Assembly: GCA_037074615.1 (NCBI GenBank)
Contig: CM073527.1
Span: 29,184,348-29,248,347, forward strand
Source of the DNA: Leucaena leucocephala
Taxonomy: Eukaryota > Streptophyta > Magnoliopsida > Fabales > Fabaceae
Length of the DNA: 64,000 nt
Direction of reading: 5' to 3'
The notes beneath the pieces were generated by a model that was given only the letters and a program-made list of their open reading frames with translations, was not told where the DNA came from and searched no databases. Position numbers and translations under genes: made by a program. Of the stretch, positions 11,341 to 24,400 are shown in pieces (the first letter of the stretch is position 1; every line of letters begins with the position of its first letter).

Positions 11341-14300
11341 TTATATATCAACGGCATCAACGGGGAGGGAAACAGTCCTATGTAGGGAGTGGGGAAGCAA
11401 TGAGCCTGTGCAAGAACTCTTTGCAGTAACCTCACCTCCAGGGGAATCCATCGCCTCACAATTTCGGGCCCTTTGGGTGTCCAAATTGGGGCTGCTCTTT
11501 TCCAAGAAACCACAATTAGGAAAAGGTTTCAAACTGTTTCCTCTTTCAAAAGTGTCTGTTTGTGAAGGTGATGATATCCCACATTCTGATGTGTGCTTTC
11601 TGTCATGCGAAGATTTTACTGTTAGCCCAAGCTGTCGATCCCTGAGTTCCCCTAACTCCATTGGGTACTTGGCTTTGAGCCATCTTAACTCCTGCTTGAT
11701 CTCTTTCTCACATTCTTCCTCAAGATCACAATAAAACGAACCAATTGGCGTAAAATGATGCGTTCCTGATAAGTTCCGTCGGGAATTTCCTACATTGGGT
11801 GCGAACTTGTAATCCCAAGCATCATATCCCTCACCTTCAGCTGATACTGATTTATCTAATTGTTCATTTTGTTCATCAGAGTGGCTTCTTTCCGATTCCA
11901 CGGGACTGAGTTCACGACTTTCATGCTGATTCCATGACTCCCGATACTGCAAGCAGTCTGATTGACTTGATATGTTAGGTGCATCACCATTCTCTCTAAC
12001 ATGATTGTCATACTTGTCAGAGTCAAATGTGATCTCCTCAAACCGTCCATGCATTGAAGCACATTTATGCCTACAGAAATGAAGAAATTCCGTGTTCTTG
12101 GTGCCTGGATTATTATGTGACAAAAAATCCGTAAGGGAACCACTGGAAGTATGATTAGACGCGCATTTGTGGCAGAAACTTTGATTTGCAAAACGGAGAG
12201 TTTCCTCAATTCCTGGCCCTGGCCTCCATTCAGGTACCAAGGAAGCAATTTCCCCATCTATCATATCTGCTATTCTGGTGACATCTTGGTCAGTCATGTC
12301 AAGTTCCGCAACCATTTCAGTAGCCACACTTATGGCTGTATCAGTCTCTATGTCAAATGGGAAATAAATATTTCGAATATGCCCTGCAATAAAAATTTGT
12401 CACAGACTGATAGGCGATCAATTTCAGAGCAAAACTTACAAGTCATGGGTATAAAGTACCAATGATAAAATAGTGCACCTTCTTTATCTGCAATTCTTAG
12501 TCTCAAAAAGATGCCGCCATCATCTTTCCTCTTGCCTTTGATGCTTATGTCAACATCTTCAGAGGGTCCATCATCCTGGTATTGAAAGAGTTCAATTCCA
12601 ATAGGTTCAATCTCAGTTGTATTAAACCAGTCTCCATCATAGCCATATCCGTTAGAGTTTTCATTACTCATATTACTATAACTTCGATGAAAATCATAGA
12701 ATGGGTGTCGGATGAGAGGACCCAAGTCATCAAATTCCCCGCTGTCTTCTGGCCTTAATAATGATTCATAATCATCTAATTGGAGGAATGGGTCATCTAA
12801 AAGCTCTCTTGCAGAGAGCCTCAGAGACACAGTTGCCAAGCATTTCTCAACAAACTGTCTCACTTCTGGATCCTTGACTTTATATAAAGCATCTGGTTTT
12901 TTCCCCTGGAGACATAAAATGTCAATCATATCTGATTACTCAGAAAAATCCATCCCATGCAGACACACACACACAGAGGCGCACAGAGACAGAGAGCAAT
13001 CTTACAGAAATAACTTTCTTGTAGATTTGCGCTGGATGAGTACATTCACTATAAGGATATTCAAACGTGACCATTTCAAGTATGCACATGCCAAAGGCAT
13101 ATATATCAACTAATTCATTATATGCTTCTTCATAGACTTCTGGGGCCATGAACTCAGGAGTTCCTGCAATTATAAAACCGTAGCAGATGAAACTCACAAG
13201 TAACAAGCCATAACAACTGACCCTATTTAAATCAATCCTCCAATTTCTAAAGAACATCGACTGCGAGAGAATATTTCAACTTGTTTCGTAAGTTTTAGCA
13301 AAATCATTTCCAAAACAAGACATCAATAGCTGTCATTGTTATTGGAGATGACAAAATAACTTCTTGATATCTTTGAATAGGATAGTGACACGGGATAAAC
13401 ATACCGACACAATGTGCAGCATGGGATTTCCGGAGAATTGCTGCCAGGCCAAGATCACCAATCTTCACTTCGCCTTGGTGTCCATTAACAAAAATATTAT
13501 CACATTTGAGATCTCTATGAATCACAGGTGGGTCATGGCTATGGAGATAGAGAAGTCCTCTCAGGATCTGTCTGCACCAATGCTTGACCGCTCTGATGTT
13601 TACTCTTTTGTGCTTTAGCCTATACCTTTTCGATAACAACAATAGTTAAGTCTCAAAAAGAAGAAACAAAACAGATCTCAAAGTAGAAGATCAACAAAAG
13701 TAGCGCAAAAGGAGCAAATAGTTTGAGCTCCATAGAACAGACTTACTGTCTAAGAGTACCAGAAGTGAACATCTCAGTCACAAAGTTGATATTCCTATTA
13801 GCAGTATCGACCCAAGACGTATAAAATTTCATGATGTTTTTGTGCTTCAATGTTTTCAGTAGATGAATTTCACAGTAGAGCCTCTCAAGATCTTCAGGGC
13901 TTTGCAGGAAATCATACAGCTTGACTTGGTTCCAGGCAACTTCAATACCTTGATACTCATCAAATGCTCTATATCTGCATCAGTCCAGAAGTAAACAGAA
14001 AGATCACAAATTGTTGATTTCTTTAGACACCAATGAAAACATAAAGGAGCTCAAATTATGAGAAAACCTGGGAGAGCCAACAAAATCATCAACAGAAAGA
14101 CCCGAATATCTTAAAATTTTAAAATAAAAAAGTAAACAAAAACAGGCGTCACAATAATTATATGGGATATGATTAAGTCTAAATTCATACACTGTCTTTG
14201 AAGCTCCCTTGCCGAGAATTTCTTTGTACTGAAACAAAGACCAAAACAACATCATCAGAGCGGGCGAGGGGAGGGAAAGAAGTGGGAAGGGGGGGGGGGG

Positions 14301-14394
14301 GGAGAGTAGAGAGTTATACCCTGCCATATCTGCCGGTGGGATCAATTTCGACAAATTCGGAGTAATCTGGTTCGAGGTGTGCGACACCATTCAT
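11341..14394 (-). CDS. WNK1: WNK1-type serine/threonine protein kinase (with no lysine)
   Basis: Seven exons read 14394-14320, 14228-14191, 13974-13747, 13625-13405, 13163-13006, 12905-12479 and 12383-11341. All phases agree, giving 729 residues, close to Arabidopsis WNK1 in length. The start is MNGVAHLEPDYSEFVE. The glycine loop is GKGASKTVY (31-39), and the WNK-specific catalytic lysine is in it (K36). Strand 3 has Asn instead of Lys (VAWNQV, N53), which defines WNK kinases. The catalytic loop is HRDLKCDN (150-157), the metal motif is GDLGLA (170-175) and the activation segment is GTPEFMAPE (188-196). A PF2-like domain follows at about 374-436 (GHIRNIYFPFD, MIDGEIASLVPEW). The long Ser-rich tail carries two CxHKCAS-type motifs. 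WNKs are tied to clock output, flowering time and osmotic signalling. I chose ATG 14394 over the internal out-of-frame ATG at 14390. Confidence 0.93.
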
Positions 14395-14534
14395 TCTCCA
14401 CTTCCGGTCGCTATCTTCTAATTTTCTTCTCTATTATGATATGATCGGATTTCAGCTTAATCCTCACGGATCTCCGCTTCTGTAGTGACACCGAAGCAGA
14501 GGAGGGAATAGAAAGATGGAGAGAACGGAGAAGG

Positions 14535-14536
<2 letters not shown>

Positions 14537-14572
<36 letters not shown>
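14537..14572. repeat. (AT)18 microsatellite in the WNK1 5' region
   Basis: An uninterrupted AT dinucleotide run lies about 145 bp upstream of the WNK1 start codon, probably in the 5'-UTR or core promoter. It is likely to be polymorphic in length. A 14-base G run lies in intron 1 near 14,289-14,302. Confidence 0.9.
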
Positions 14573-14575
<3 letters not shown>

Positions 14576-17500
14576 CGTAAAATGAGTCTCAGGAAAACCT
14601 TTGACGGACATTAATTAAAAGGGGAGAGAGGTAATAATTGACAGAAAGAAGAAGGGGAGAGAGGTAACAGCGAAGGCAAAGCATGGCAATTTTTTGGGGA
14701 GGATACAAAATTACAAGCAGAAGAGCGACGAGCCACCCACCACCCCTCGACGGATCATGACAATTAGAGAGAGAGAGAGATCTTCCCCCTCTAAAAGCTC
14801 ATAGCTGAGCTGGCGACATGACTTAGGCCATGCCATTACCACCTGTGATACAATTATTATGTAATAATAAATCCTTTTAAAATGACATCTCTTTTCTTGA
14901 TATAATACCCTCTTTTAATCAATACTGATATATAGTTATGTATTAATTTTTAGCTCATTTATTCTATTCAAATTTTAAAATTAGCTTCGTAGTGATTTAA
15001 TTATCAATAAATAAAAAAATTATTAAATTTTTAAAGCTGATATAATATATAAAGCTCATTATTGAAAAATAATTATATATTATTAATTTATTTAGAGGTA
15101 TAATTTTATTATTGGTAATTTTAGTGAGAGAATAAATTGATAATATCAAGGTTAAATTTAAAACGTCTAAATTAAAAGTATACAAATAATTTGACGAGTA
15201 GATAGGTGGTTTGGGTTGGGTACTTGGGTCCATGGTTTCTCTTGCTCTAAATCAACATATTAATAATATTTTCCTCAATAAAAAAATCTATTTGAAATCA
15301 CATGTAAATAATCTTTTTGTAAATAAAATTATCTATTAAATATACTTTTATAATAAAAATAAAAATTAAATTTATTTTTTATTATGTATAGTAGCTCTTA
15401 TTAACTACCATGCCGGACTTGGTTTGGATTCACATGACTCTCGGCGACCGCAGGCCTCACTTTGTCAAAACATTAATGGAATTGGACTTTGAATGCTCGG
15501 CCATGGTGGTGATGCTGAGATTAAGCATTTGTTGGCGGTGTTCTAGAGGCACACACACATGCCTGGGGCGATATTTTCTAATTAACAGATGCAAAACTAG
15601 ATTCATAGGTTCCCGGGTCTTGGGTTTATTTTCAACTTGATCCCTGTACTTCACTTTCTCTAAAACGATCCCCATAAGCATCATATTATTTGGAAGTTAG
15701 TCCCCATTATTTATCCCATTTGAAAAATGGCCCTCGTGGCTGACCTTGGCAATAAATGTTCTCTCTCAAGTGGCTTCTTCGTCTTCATAAACACGAAGAA
15801 AAATACGCACAATCTTACTCCCATCTTTGAACTATTAATCCACACAAAATACTAAAAAAAATAGAGCCCTCAGCATTACACAGATCAATGTTTAAAAAAA
15901 CTAAAAAGATTAATGAACCGACTCAAACATTGATTTACGATTCAATTGTTAGGCCGTGTTTGAACTGTGATATTTTTTTTAATTTAAATAACATATTTTT
16001 AAACTAAAAAACAATTATTGAATAAAGATTTAAATCCATTAATATATAGCATACATACTTGTAATAAAAAGTAGATAACACACACACACATCAATATTCC
16101 AACACTGCTTGCTTGAATGTAGATGATTTTAGGGGTTGTCCTTAATGCATGTATGGTGCCAAAATAATTATGTTTTCTTTCTTTTTTTTTAATTAGAGTC
16201 CATTCTGTGGAAGGGTTGGGTTAGGCATGTTCTCAAGATTCCCGTGGCCGTGCGTTGCCCGCAAATACACTGTAAAAATTAAAATTAAAAATATCAAGAG
16301 TATTAACTTAGTCAAAGACAGGATCACGGGTGCGAATGGGAAGTCGCTCTCACTGATAAAGTAATAATAGTCTAAATAGTTTATTCCAAATCCCCTTATT
16401 CTGACATCTGCTTAGATCAATGCAGATAACTCCTCTGAACCTCGCCTCGCCTCGCCTCGCCTCTTTTTTCTTTTCTTTTCTTTTCTTTTTTAAAAAATGC
16501 CTAAATAAGAGACACGGTACTCTCTATCCAATGTAGAAATGAAGTCGGCTAATCGACTCTTTGATTATTAGTCCCTTATATTAATAACAGGACATTTGTT
16601 AGCGCGTCAGTTGAAAAACCTAAATAGATCCTAATTAAATATAATATTTGTAACAAGCTGCTCCTGGTCTAAAAAGGGAGAGATTGAATACCAATTTACA
16701 ATGCTTCTGAACTTCGTACCATGTGAGGAGAAAATGGGGAAGTTTTGCGAGAGTGATATTTTTTGTCTGAAAAGCAATCAAATTTTCGAATGATTTTCCT
16801 ACCCCCCCCCATGGTCTATTTGGTTTATCTGTCTGAAAATTTGACCCACGAATCCGTGAATATTTAATACGAGGTTTCTTCGAAAAAATGAATTGCATCT
16901 GAGGCGTTCATTTAATCTGTCATGGACGAATGATTGGTGATTTCCGATTAATCAAGGATTAAAAAGGTGAGAAAAGGAAGCATTCCCTTGCAATGCATGC
17001 ATGCCCACTTTATTTAATGACTTTTCCTTTGGGGGTTTGGTGGACCTTGGATGTTCTTTTCAAACATACAAGTCAAAACACGATTATGATAAGCATATGA
17101 AAGGAGAGATTAAAGTATTATTGCAAAGCTTGCCACCTTGACTGGCCGTTGATTCCGTAAAGGCCGTACCACAGGGCTAAAAATAAAATAAGAACAAAAC
17201 GACAGGCAGAAAAGTTAAAACGATATTTCTTCGCGTTTACGGTGTTGTGTTAGATGGACCTCTGTGAAATGAATTGAAAAGAGTACTAAGTTAAAGATAA
17301 TTTAATTAATTGAATTCATAGAAAAATATAATTATTTTAAATATTTGTCCCTAAATAGATGGTTTACGTCCCTGCCCACTCTGTAGTAAATCGCTCCATT
17401 GTTTTAACGAGAAATGTTGAAGGGAAAAATATATTTGACGATGCAGGCCATTTTCAAAAAATGATTTATATCTTCGCATCGGCAAAACTCTATCATGAAT

Positions 17501-19408
17501 GAGCTGCTATATAAACTGGAACCAATGAATAGATGATTGCTAGGCCATTTTACCGACCAATAATATGTCTAGTGACCTTTGCCTTTCCATTTTGCTTTAC
17601 AATTTGGAACCAGTGTTCTTTGTAGTCTAGTGATAATTGAAGGAGAACCACACGTGGCAAACAATAACCATACTTGCCAAAGAAGGCTTTGATGAGAAGG
17701 TAAACCTTGCGGATTGACTCCTCCAAATCTGTAACAAATTAGAATTAGATGGAATGGTCATGTGAGGTGTTTGGAGGTTAGGGCACATATCAGTCACTAC
17801 ATATTCATCTGATCCGACGATAATCTTAATTATTTATTTATTTATTTTAATAATGGTATCTTGCACTTTAATTTATCCCCTCCCCGTAATTCCACAGACG
17901 ACAGCGCTTTCAACGTCAATTAATCCCCATCACACGCTTAGGTGCCATTCGGATGGGAAGGTAAATATCAATTAATCCGTACAGTGAAAAAGTTATGTGG
18001 AATACCGAATGTGATTAAGTACATGTTTGGCACTTAAATTTAAAAAGTTTATTTGGACTAAAATTTTAATTTTAAAAAATTTTAAATAAACAATCATATT
18101 TATCTATAAATAATTTTGACTAAAATTATAATTTAAAACATAATTTTAAATAAATTAATGAAATAAATTTTTAGAATAATAAAAGAGTTTATGGACTGTT
18201 TAATTATTATCTTATCCCTATTTTTTCTTATATCCCTCTCATCTCGCATTTCTCTTCTCTGTCATATCTCCTCTCTACTATCTCTTCTCTATACTATCTA
18301 CTATCTCCTATTTTTTCTCTACCATCCCTCATTTCTCATACTTTTAATCAAATAATACATTTTTTGATAATTTATTAATATAAAAAGTAATTATACTACT
18401 AATCATCTAAATATCTCTATTTTCAAAATCTCTTATTTCTAAAATCTATTTTTCTTATAATTTATTTTTTAAAAATTAATTAAAACATGCCCTAAACATC
18501 AAAACTAACACCTTCTATAAGTAGTATAAACAATTACATAGATACTTCAGGGCCCCATCCTTCTGAAACTTGCCAGCAACAAGACGATGACACAGACACA
18601 TTTAACGTTTCTTTTTATAAGCTGTGGGCTCTTATCCTCCCAAGTCCCAACCAAACCGGTCAAACGCGTTATTAGTAATTTATTTAGAGTGGATACCCCT
18701 TCAATTAACTCCGCTACATTTAATTCACGAATTTTAAATGCAAATGATTAGAGCAACTTACTTCTCAAGGACGTGGTTTAATTTACAGTTTGCGGGGGAG
18801 GCAGGGGTGTCCCAGAAAGCATGTCTAGCCAAATGATTAGGGCACATTGGCATGTGAAGCCATCCAACAGAATCACACTCAGAAGAAAAAGATGCCTAAT
18901 GGTTTGGTTAATAACAAAGCAGAGAGAAGGGGCTGTCTGGTCGATGCTTAAAAGGGACATTTCACACCTTGAGCCCTGAGGCAGGACCACACGACACCTA
19001 AATGAAGTTATCCAAACACCCACCTAAGCCTCATCTTCACATTTCGTGTTCATGGCCATGGCCATTTCGTGTTCACCCTAAGCCTACATTTAATTCGCAA
19101 AGACATCCCATTAAGCTTGTTTGTCAACTAAAACTTCCCCCCGCTTCTTGACGTCGTGGATTACATACACGCGAAGGATTTGACGACGTGGAAAGAGGGA
19201 AAAAGACATACACAAACACCCCCCCTCCGCCCGTGTGTTTCCCTGTTCGTGTGTTTTTGCCTATTTTGACTGCTTGGGTAAAATGAATTTCGTTTTTAAT
19301 GGTGAAAAACAAAACAATTCCCTTTTCAATCTGATCTGCTGGCCTGCTTGATTTTTTTATTTGAAAATATGAATATCATTTTCCACACAACTTTTTTATT
19401 TCATTTTA
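14573..19408. other. Intergenic spacer without a recognised gene
   Basis: About 4.8 kb separates WNK1 from the repeat upstream of ZDS. Short frames such as 15,410-15,640, 16,635-16,898 and 18,778-19,023 show no known domain and no exon-like continuation. Minor repeats are a CCTCG run at 16,442-16,462 and a following TTTTC run. The part 18,005-18,500 is described separately as a possible miniature transposon. Confidence 0.5.
18005..18500. mobile_element. Possible miniature inverted-repeat transposon
   Basis: The left end reads GTACATGTTTGGCAC and the right end, in reverse complement, reads TTTAGGGCATGTTTTAATT. The interior is AT-rich and non-coding. The GGGCATGTTT-type ends recur at 26.5 kb. 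A target duplication could not be defined, so both limits and class are uncertain. Confidence 0.35.
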
Positions 19409-19582
19409 TATGGGGTGTATACAATAACTATAGCCCTATCCGTCTGTCTGAGCTTATAGAAAAATTGCTCAACTCAGCTCAAAAAAATTGTTCAAAATAT
19501 ATTTGGGTGAGGTCGGGTCAGGCCAAGTGTTGGGCAGGGTAGAGCATTGGGTATAATATGCCATCCTACTCATTTAGCCTAG

Positions 19583-19628
<46 letters not shown>

Positions 19629-20095
19629 TTATAATCTTATTTATTTTCTTAGTTTATTCTCTTTATAATTTTATATTTTTCACTTTAGCTCACAACTCTC
19701 TCATTTTTAAAGTATTGAATATAACTCTTATATTTATATAGATATTAAAGTTACTCATATACTTTACTTGTCAAATATTTGATTATTGGCATTATAATAA
19801 CGCTATAAATATTTGACCCTTATATATTTCAATCTTTCTTTTTAATATATATAATGGACTTCAAGATTTTAATTGGTATATTTTTATTACCTTATTCTTA
19901 ATAAATTATAGATATTATTTAATTTTTAAAAACATAAATATGATATTATTTTATAAATTTATAATTATAGATTTTTTCTCACAATATAAATAGGACATTA
20001 CAATTTAAGTATACTTAGCCTAAAATAATTAAAATTTTATTGGATAAGATTGGGCTATACTTTTTTTAAATAAGGTATTGTGTAAAGAAATTTTT
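19409..20095 (+). mobile_element. hAT-like non-autonomous element, copy 2
   Basis: The element starts TATGGGGTGTATAC. It is similar over about 650 bp to 52,938-53,615 in the same orientation. Shared landmarks are GAAAAATTGCTCAAC, a GC-rich block GGCCAAGTGT / GGGTA / CATTTAGCCT, then an AT-rich body with ACTTGTCAA, TATTTAAT and AAACATAAAT. The right end departs from copy 3 at a 16-base T run near 20,090, so the terminus is lost or altered. No coding potential is present. An (AT)n run at 19,587-19,625 is embedded. Confidence 0.5.
19587..19625. repeat. (AT)n microsatellite
   Basis: A run of alternating A and T of roughly 38 bases lies inside the hAT-like copy at the position where the sister copy at 53.1 kb has only TATGTACAT. 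The expansion is therefore specific to this copy. Confidence 0.85.
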
Positions 20096-21425
20096 TTTTT
20101 TTTTTTGATACAAGAAGTTACCTTAATTAGCCTTGTCTATACACACCGCTGTGCATGATGGTTCGTTAAAGGGGATAGGAGGCAGACCAAACACTCGCCT
20201 ACTAGCATGCTCATTGCCCCAGCAGCCACCCAGAATCAACAAACCAACATAATCTGGGCCAAACTCCATTAGAGGTTGGGCTCTCTAATTAAACGCGGGC
20301 CTCAATTTTCACCGGAAGGCATAAATTAGAAAACCGGGCTTTTGGGCATGAGTCCATATAGGCTAGGCCCGCCTTTTTTCAGCTCTAATTGAGTTCACAG
20401 AAATAACCGGATATGTCACTAAAAGTTAGTCCAGATAGTTTAAATAATAAGTAATTTAATATTTTTTAAATAAAATTTTGAATTTAAACTTTAATTTATA
20501 TAAAAAATTTTTATTAAAAGACTCATATATTATAAATAAGTATGCGACGCAGGTCAAATTTGAATGTAGTCGAGATAAAATTCTGATAAATTAGGTATTC
20601 AATAAGTTATTTTTATTTAGTTATTTTTTTATAAAAAAGAAAAAAAAAAGAAATAACGAGTTATTGTTAACCAAAAAAATTATGTAAAGCACGCAAACCT
20701 TACTAGTAGCTGTTAATTTGTACAAAAGAAAATAGCTGCTAATAATTAACTATAAAGCCCGTCGTGTGTTATGCGATATTTCTATAGGAGAGTTTTTTTT
20801 CCCATTTGTTTTTTATAAAAAAAGCTGCATATCAAACATTATTTTTATTTAGTTGGTGCTAATTCTGGAGAAGTCCGGTGAATCGGCAACGGGTGTATTA
20901 TTTTTTTTTTAAAAAAAAAAGATTACACATTCCTAACGACTAATGATAAAAATAATTTATTTTTTAAAGGAAAAATCACAAAAAAAAAAAAAGTAGGTAT
21001 GAGGCCACCCACAGGCCAGGTGGACAAAAAGCAAGGAATTAGTAGCTGCCACGGTGCGCATACTGGGAGCAACGTTTAAAAATGGAAGGGAAAAGATAAG
21101 TTGGATCAGAAAGTGTGAAAGTGCTTGTGTCCACTCTCAAAAACAACCAGCCTGAGTTTTCGTTGGTGCATGATGGCTTGCTCCATTTTTTGTTTCTAGT
21201 CTCCATCATCTCTAACCTCCTTAGCTCTCTATTCCTCAGCTACCTGACAAACTCTTCAATTTCGGTATCTCCTCCAACCTCGCATGAGCAGATGCTCTAT
21301 CTTCGCCCACCTTTTATTCCGTACTGCTTCAATTCGATCCATTTATTCTTACCCGAATTCATGACCTTTCTTTAATTTACTTCAAACACAAACTTCATTC
21401 TTTACTTTGTTTCTCAACTCTAACC
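20096..21425. other. Spacer and 5' region of ZDS
   Basis: No gene is seen. A small hairpin pair GCGGGCCT (20,295) / AGGCCCGC (20,365) lies in a GC-rich patch resembling the ends of the local hAT-like family. The last 300 bases before the ZDS start are pyrimidine-rich, as in plant 5'-UTRs. Confidence 0.4.
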
Positions 21426-24400
21426 ATGGCTTCTTCAATTCTTTACCCGGCAACCTCCCTCCTTGTAACTCGAGGACACTCTGCTTGGTTTTGGGCTCCC
21501 CGTAGCCGCTTGGGGAAGACAACCCACAAGAGTCGGGTTAGTTGCTCTTTGGATGCCCATGTTTCCGACATGAGTGTTAACGGTTAGTAATCCTTTCTCC
21601 AGTCATCGGTGCTTTATCTTTTTTAAGAAGATGAAATTTCGATTGTATTTGGGGATTTAGTCAATTTATTGGAACTTCAGTTCATTTTGAGTTTAACAGG
21701 GACGCACTATTCTTTCTTTGTTTCGTTTTTTTTTTGTGGGGGGGGGGGGGAACGGAGGTGGGCGAGGAATGAAATTACCACAGTAATAGGAGTTCCTTTT
21801 TCCTTTTTTCTAGGTCGGTTTAATTTAATTCATTTTTCTATTTTTCACGACCTTTATGTTGTTCTTCGCTGCAATCCTCGTACATCGTATCCGATTTAAG
21901 TCGGGGCGTTTAGGAACTGTTGAGACTTGAGTTTAGAAACTGTTTTTATGAAGATGATATGGAGGTTCCTAATTACCAGGGACCTGAAATTTTAAGAAAT
22001 TGTTCAGTTAGTTATCCTTTGAAGTTTGATAAAATAATTGGTTCACATCCAGCGCCAAAAGGGCTGTTTCCTCCAGAACCTGAACATTATCGAGGACCCA
22101 AGCTAAAAGTTGCCATTATAGGAGCTGGGCTTGGGGGCATGTCAACTGCAGTGGAGCTCTTGGATCAAGGACATGAGGTTGAACTCCTATCTTTCTTCTT
22201 TTGAGGTTTGTTTGTGGTACGTAATGCACTAGGATCTTCTAGCTAATGTTAACTCACGTTGTTATTCCTTAAAATGTTCTCATTCAGGTGGATATATATG
22301 AGTCGAGGTCTTTCATTGGAGGAAAAGTCGGTTCCTTCGTTGATAAACAAGGAAATCACATTGAGATGGGATTGCATGTTTTCTTTGGTTGCTACAACAA
22401 TCTTTTCCGTTTGATGAAAAAGGTCAACAGAGTTTGCTTAGAAAGTCACTTGGCTTGTTTATCATCTTTATTACTTGTATTTTTTGTCTCTATTTTTGGC
22501 CCTGAAACCTGTTTTCTGATTGGCTCCTTTTCAAGGTATCTGATTGGTTTTCGTCCTTTCATGATTAGGTGGGTGCGGATAAAAATCTACTTGTGAAGGA
22601 GCACACTCACACATTTGTAAACAAAGGAGGACAAATTGGAGGTATGATTTAGGGCTTTTGGATCTGATTTATCCTTGCCATGTTCAATATTTATTTCACT
22701 AATAATTTTTCCCTTTTTCTATGAGAATGCCATGTACGAAAATATAATAATTTCATAATGTGTAGTTCATAACTTAATGCCACTGCAGAACTAGATTTCC
22801 GCTTTCCTATTGGGGCACCACTTCATGGGATAAATGCATTTTTGTCCACAAATCAACTCATGGTAATGCCATCATAAATTTTGTGTTCATCTTGATTGCA
22901 TCTCTTAATCATCCTTACCATTCAGAAACATGCTTCCACTTGATAATAATGCATGGCATTACCTTGTCCAAAACTCTGTTTGACTTCAGAGAGAGAAAGG
23001 TCACGTTCACTAAACTTTTCATACTCTTTAATTTATTAAAATATCATATTTATTCAATGTCATCAATGAGACTAACTTCACACTTAATTTCCATGTGTAG
23101 ACTTATGATAAAGCTAGAAATGCCGTTGCTCTTGCACTGAGTCCAGTTGTCAAGGCTCTTGTTGATCCGGATGGTGCATTGAGGGATATAAGGGATTTAG
23201 ACAGTGTAAGAAGGTTTTTCTCCTGTTGTTATTGATCCATCTTTATGAAGTTTCTTGATCCCGTGCTATCCTATTTTTCAATTTGGGCTTCTTCCACCTG
23301 TTCCCACCCCACATACATGCATATCCATAACAAGCTCACAAAATCATGAAAAAGCAGCAAGTGGGAGAAGTGTTCATTGGCCTTAGTCCATATACTTAAT
23401 GAAATAAATATAAAGACGCTTTTCCTCTGTTTTAACTTTCATTCCTCACTACATGTATATTGTACAGGTTAGCTTTTCAGAGTGGTTTTTGTCCAAAGGT
23501 GGCTCACGTCTGAGTATCCAGAGGATGTGGGATCCAGTTGCATATGCCCTTGGATTTATTGACTGTGATAATATCAGTGCTCGTTGTATGCTCACCATAT
23601 TTGCTTTGTTTGCCACAAAAACTGAGGCTTCCCTTCTGCGAATGCTGAAAGGTTCACCAGATGTTTATTTGAGTGGCCCTATTCGGAAGTACATCACAGA
23701 CAGAGGGGGCAGGTATAATTTTAATATGAAATGTTGCTAAGACTATATATAAATTCTTCCCTAGTTAGAATCTCATGCATTGCTTGAACAGGTTCCATCT
23801 TAGGTGGGGATGCAGAGGGATACTTTATGATAAATCTGCTAATGGGAGCATATATGTTACAGGACTTTCTATGTCAAAGGTGATATACGTTGTGTTCTTT
23901 TTTGAAGTTTTTACATGCTTCTTGATGATTCTTTTAAGTGACATTCCCAAGATAAAGCTGTTAAAACTGTGAAAGTATTCGGCCTTTTGCAGTGGGACAA
24001 TAATGGTTGTAATTCTAAAACATTAGTATTCCAAACTTGCTTTTACATATAGAAACAAACTCAGACATAACTTGTTATCATGCTATCAAGCTCACAAGTC
24101 AGCACTTAGTGATCCTAACTGTTATACTGGTGCCAAGTATCTTATCCTGCATCCTGCCTTGGGATAGCTTCAGACCTGAGCATGATGCAGTGAAATTTGT
24201 TGCCAAATCTGCCCAGCGTTGATCACTTGTAACATTGGAATATAAGATTTCTTCTATTGTGGTTCATGAAAATTGGTATACTGAACATAAATTGACAAAC
24301 TTATCTTGCTGAGACTCCAAGAAATTACCGTTACTTGCAGATCAAACTGTTGGCTTAATTTTTTTAATTTATTTTCCCTTCATTCTTCCATGAGGAATGT

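Noticed and set aside
14289..14302. G14 run as a possible G-quadruplex (also 21,738 and 35,342)
   Set aside because: Single homopolymer runs in introns, which are common and prone to sequencing error. No regulatory context is visible.
21920..22204. Open frame that would give ZDS an alternative N-terminus
   Set aside because: It runs from intron 1 into exon 2 in frame, but it lacks a transit peptide and family similarity before APKGLF. The spliced exon 1 ending SDMSVN fits the family and the phase.
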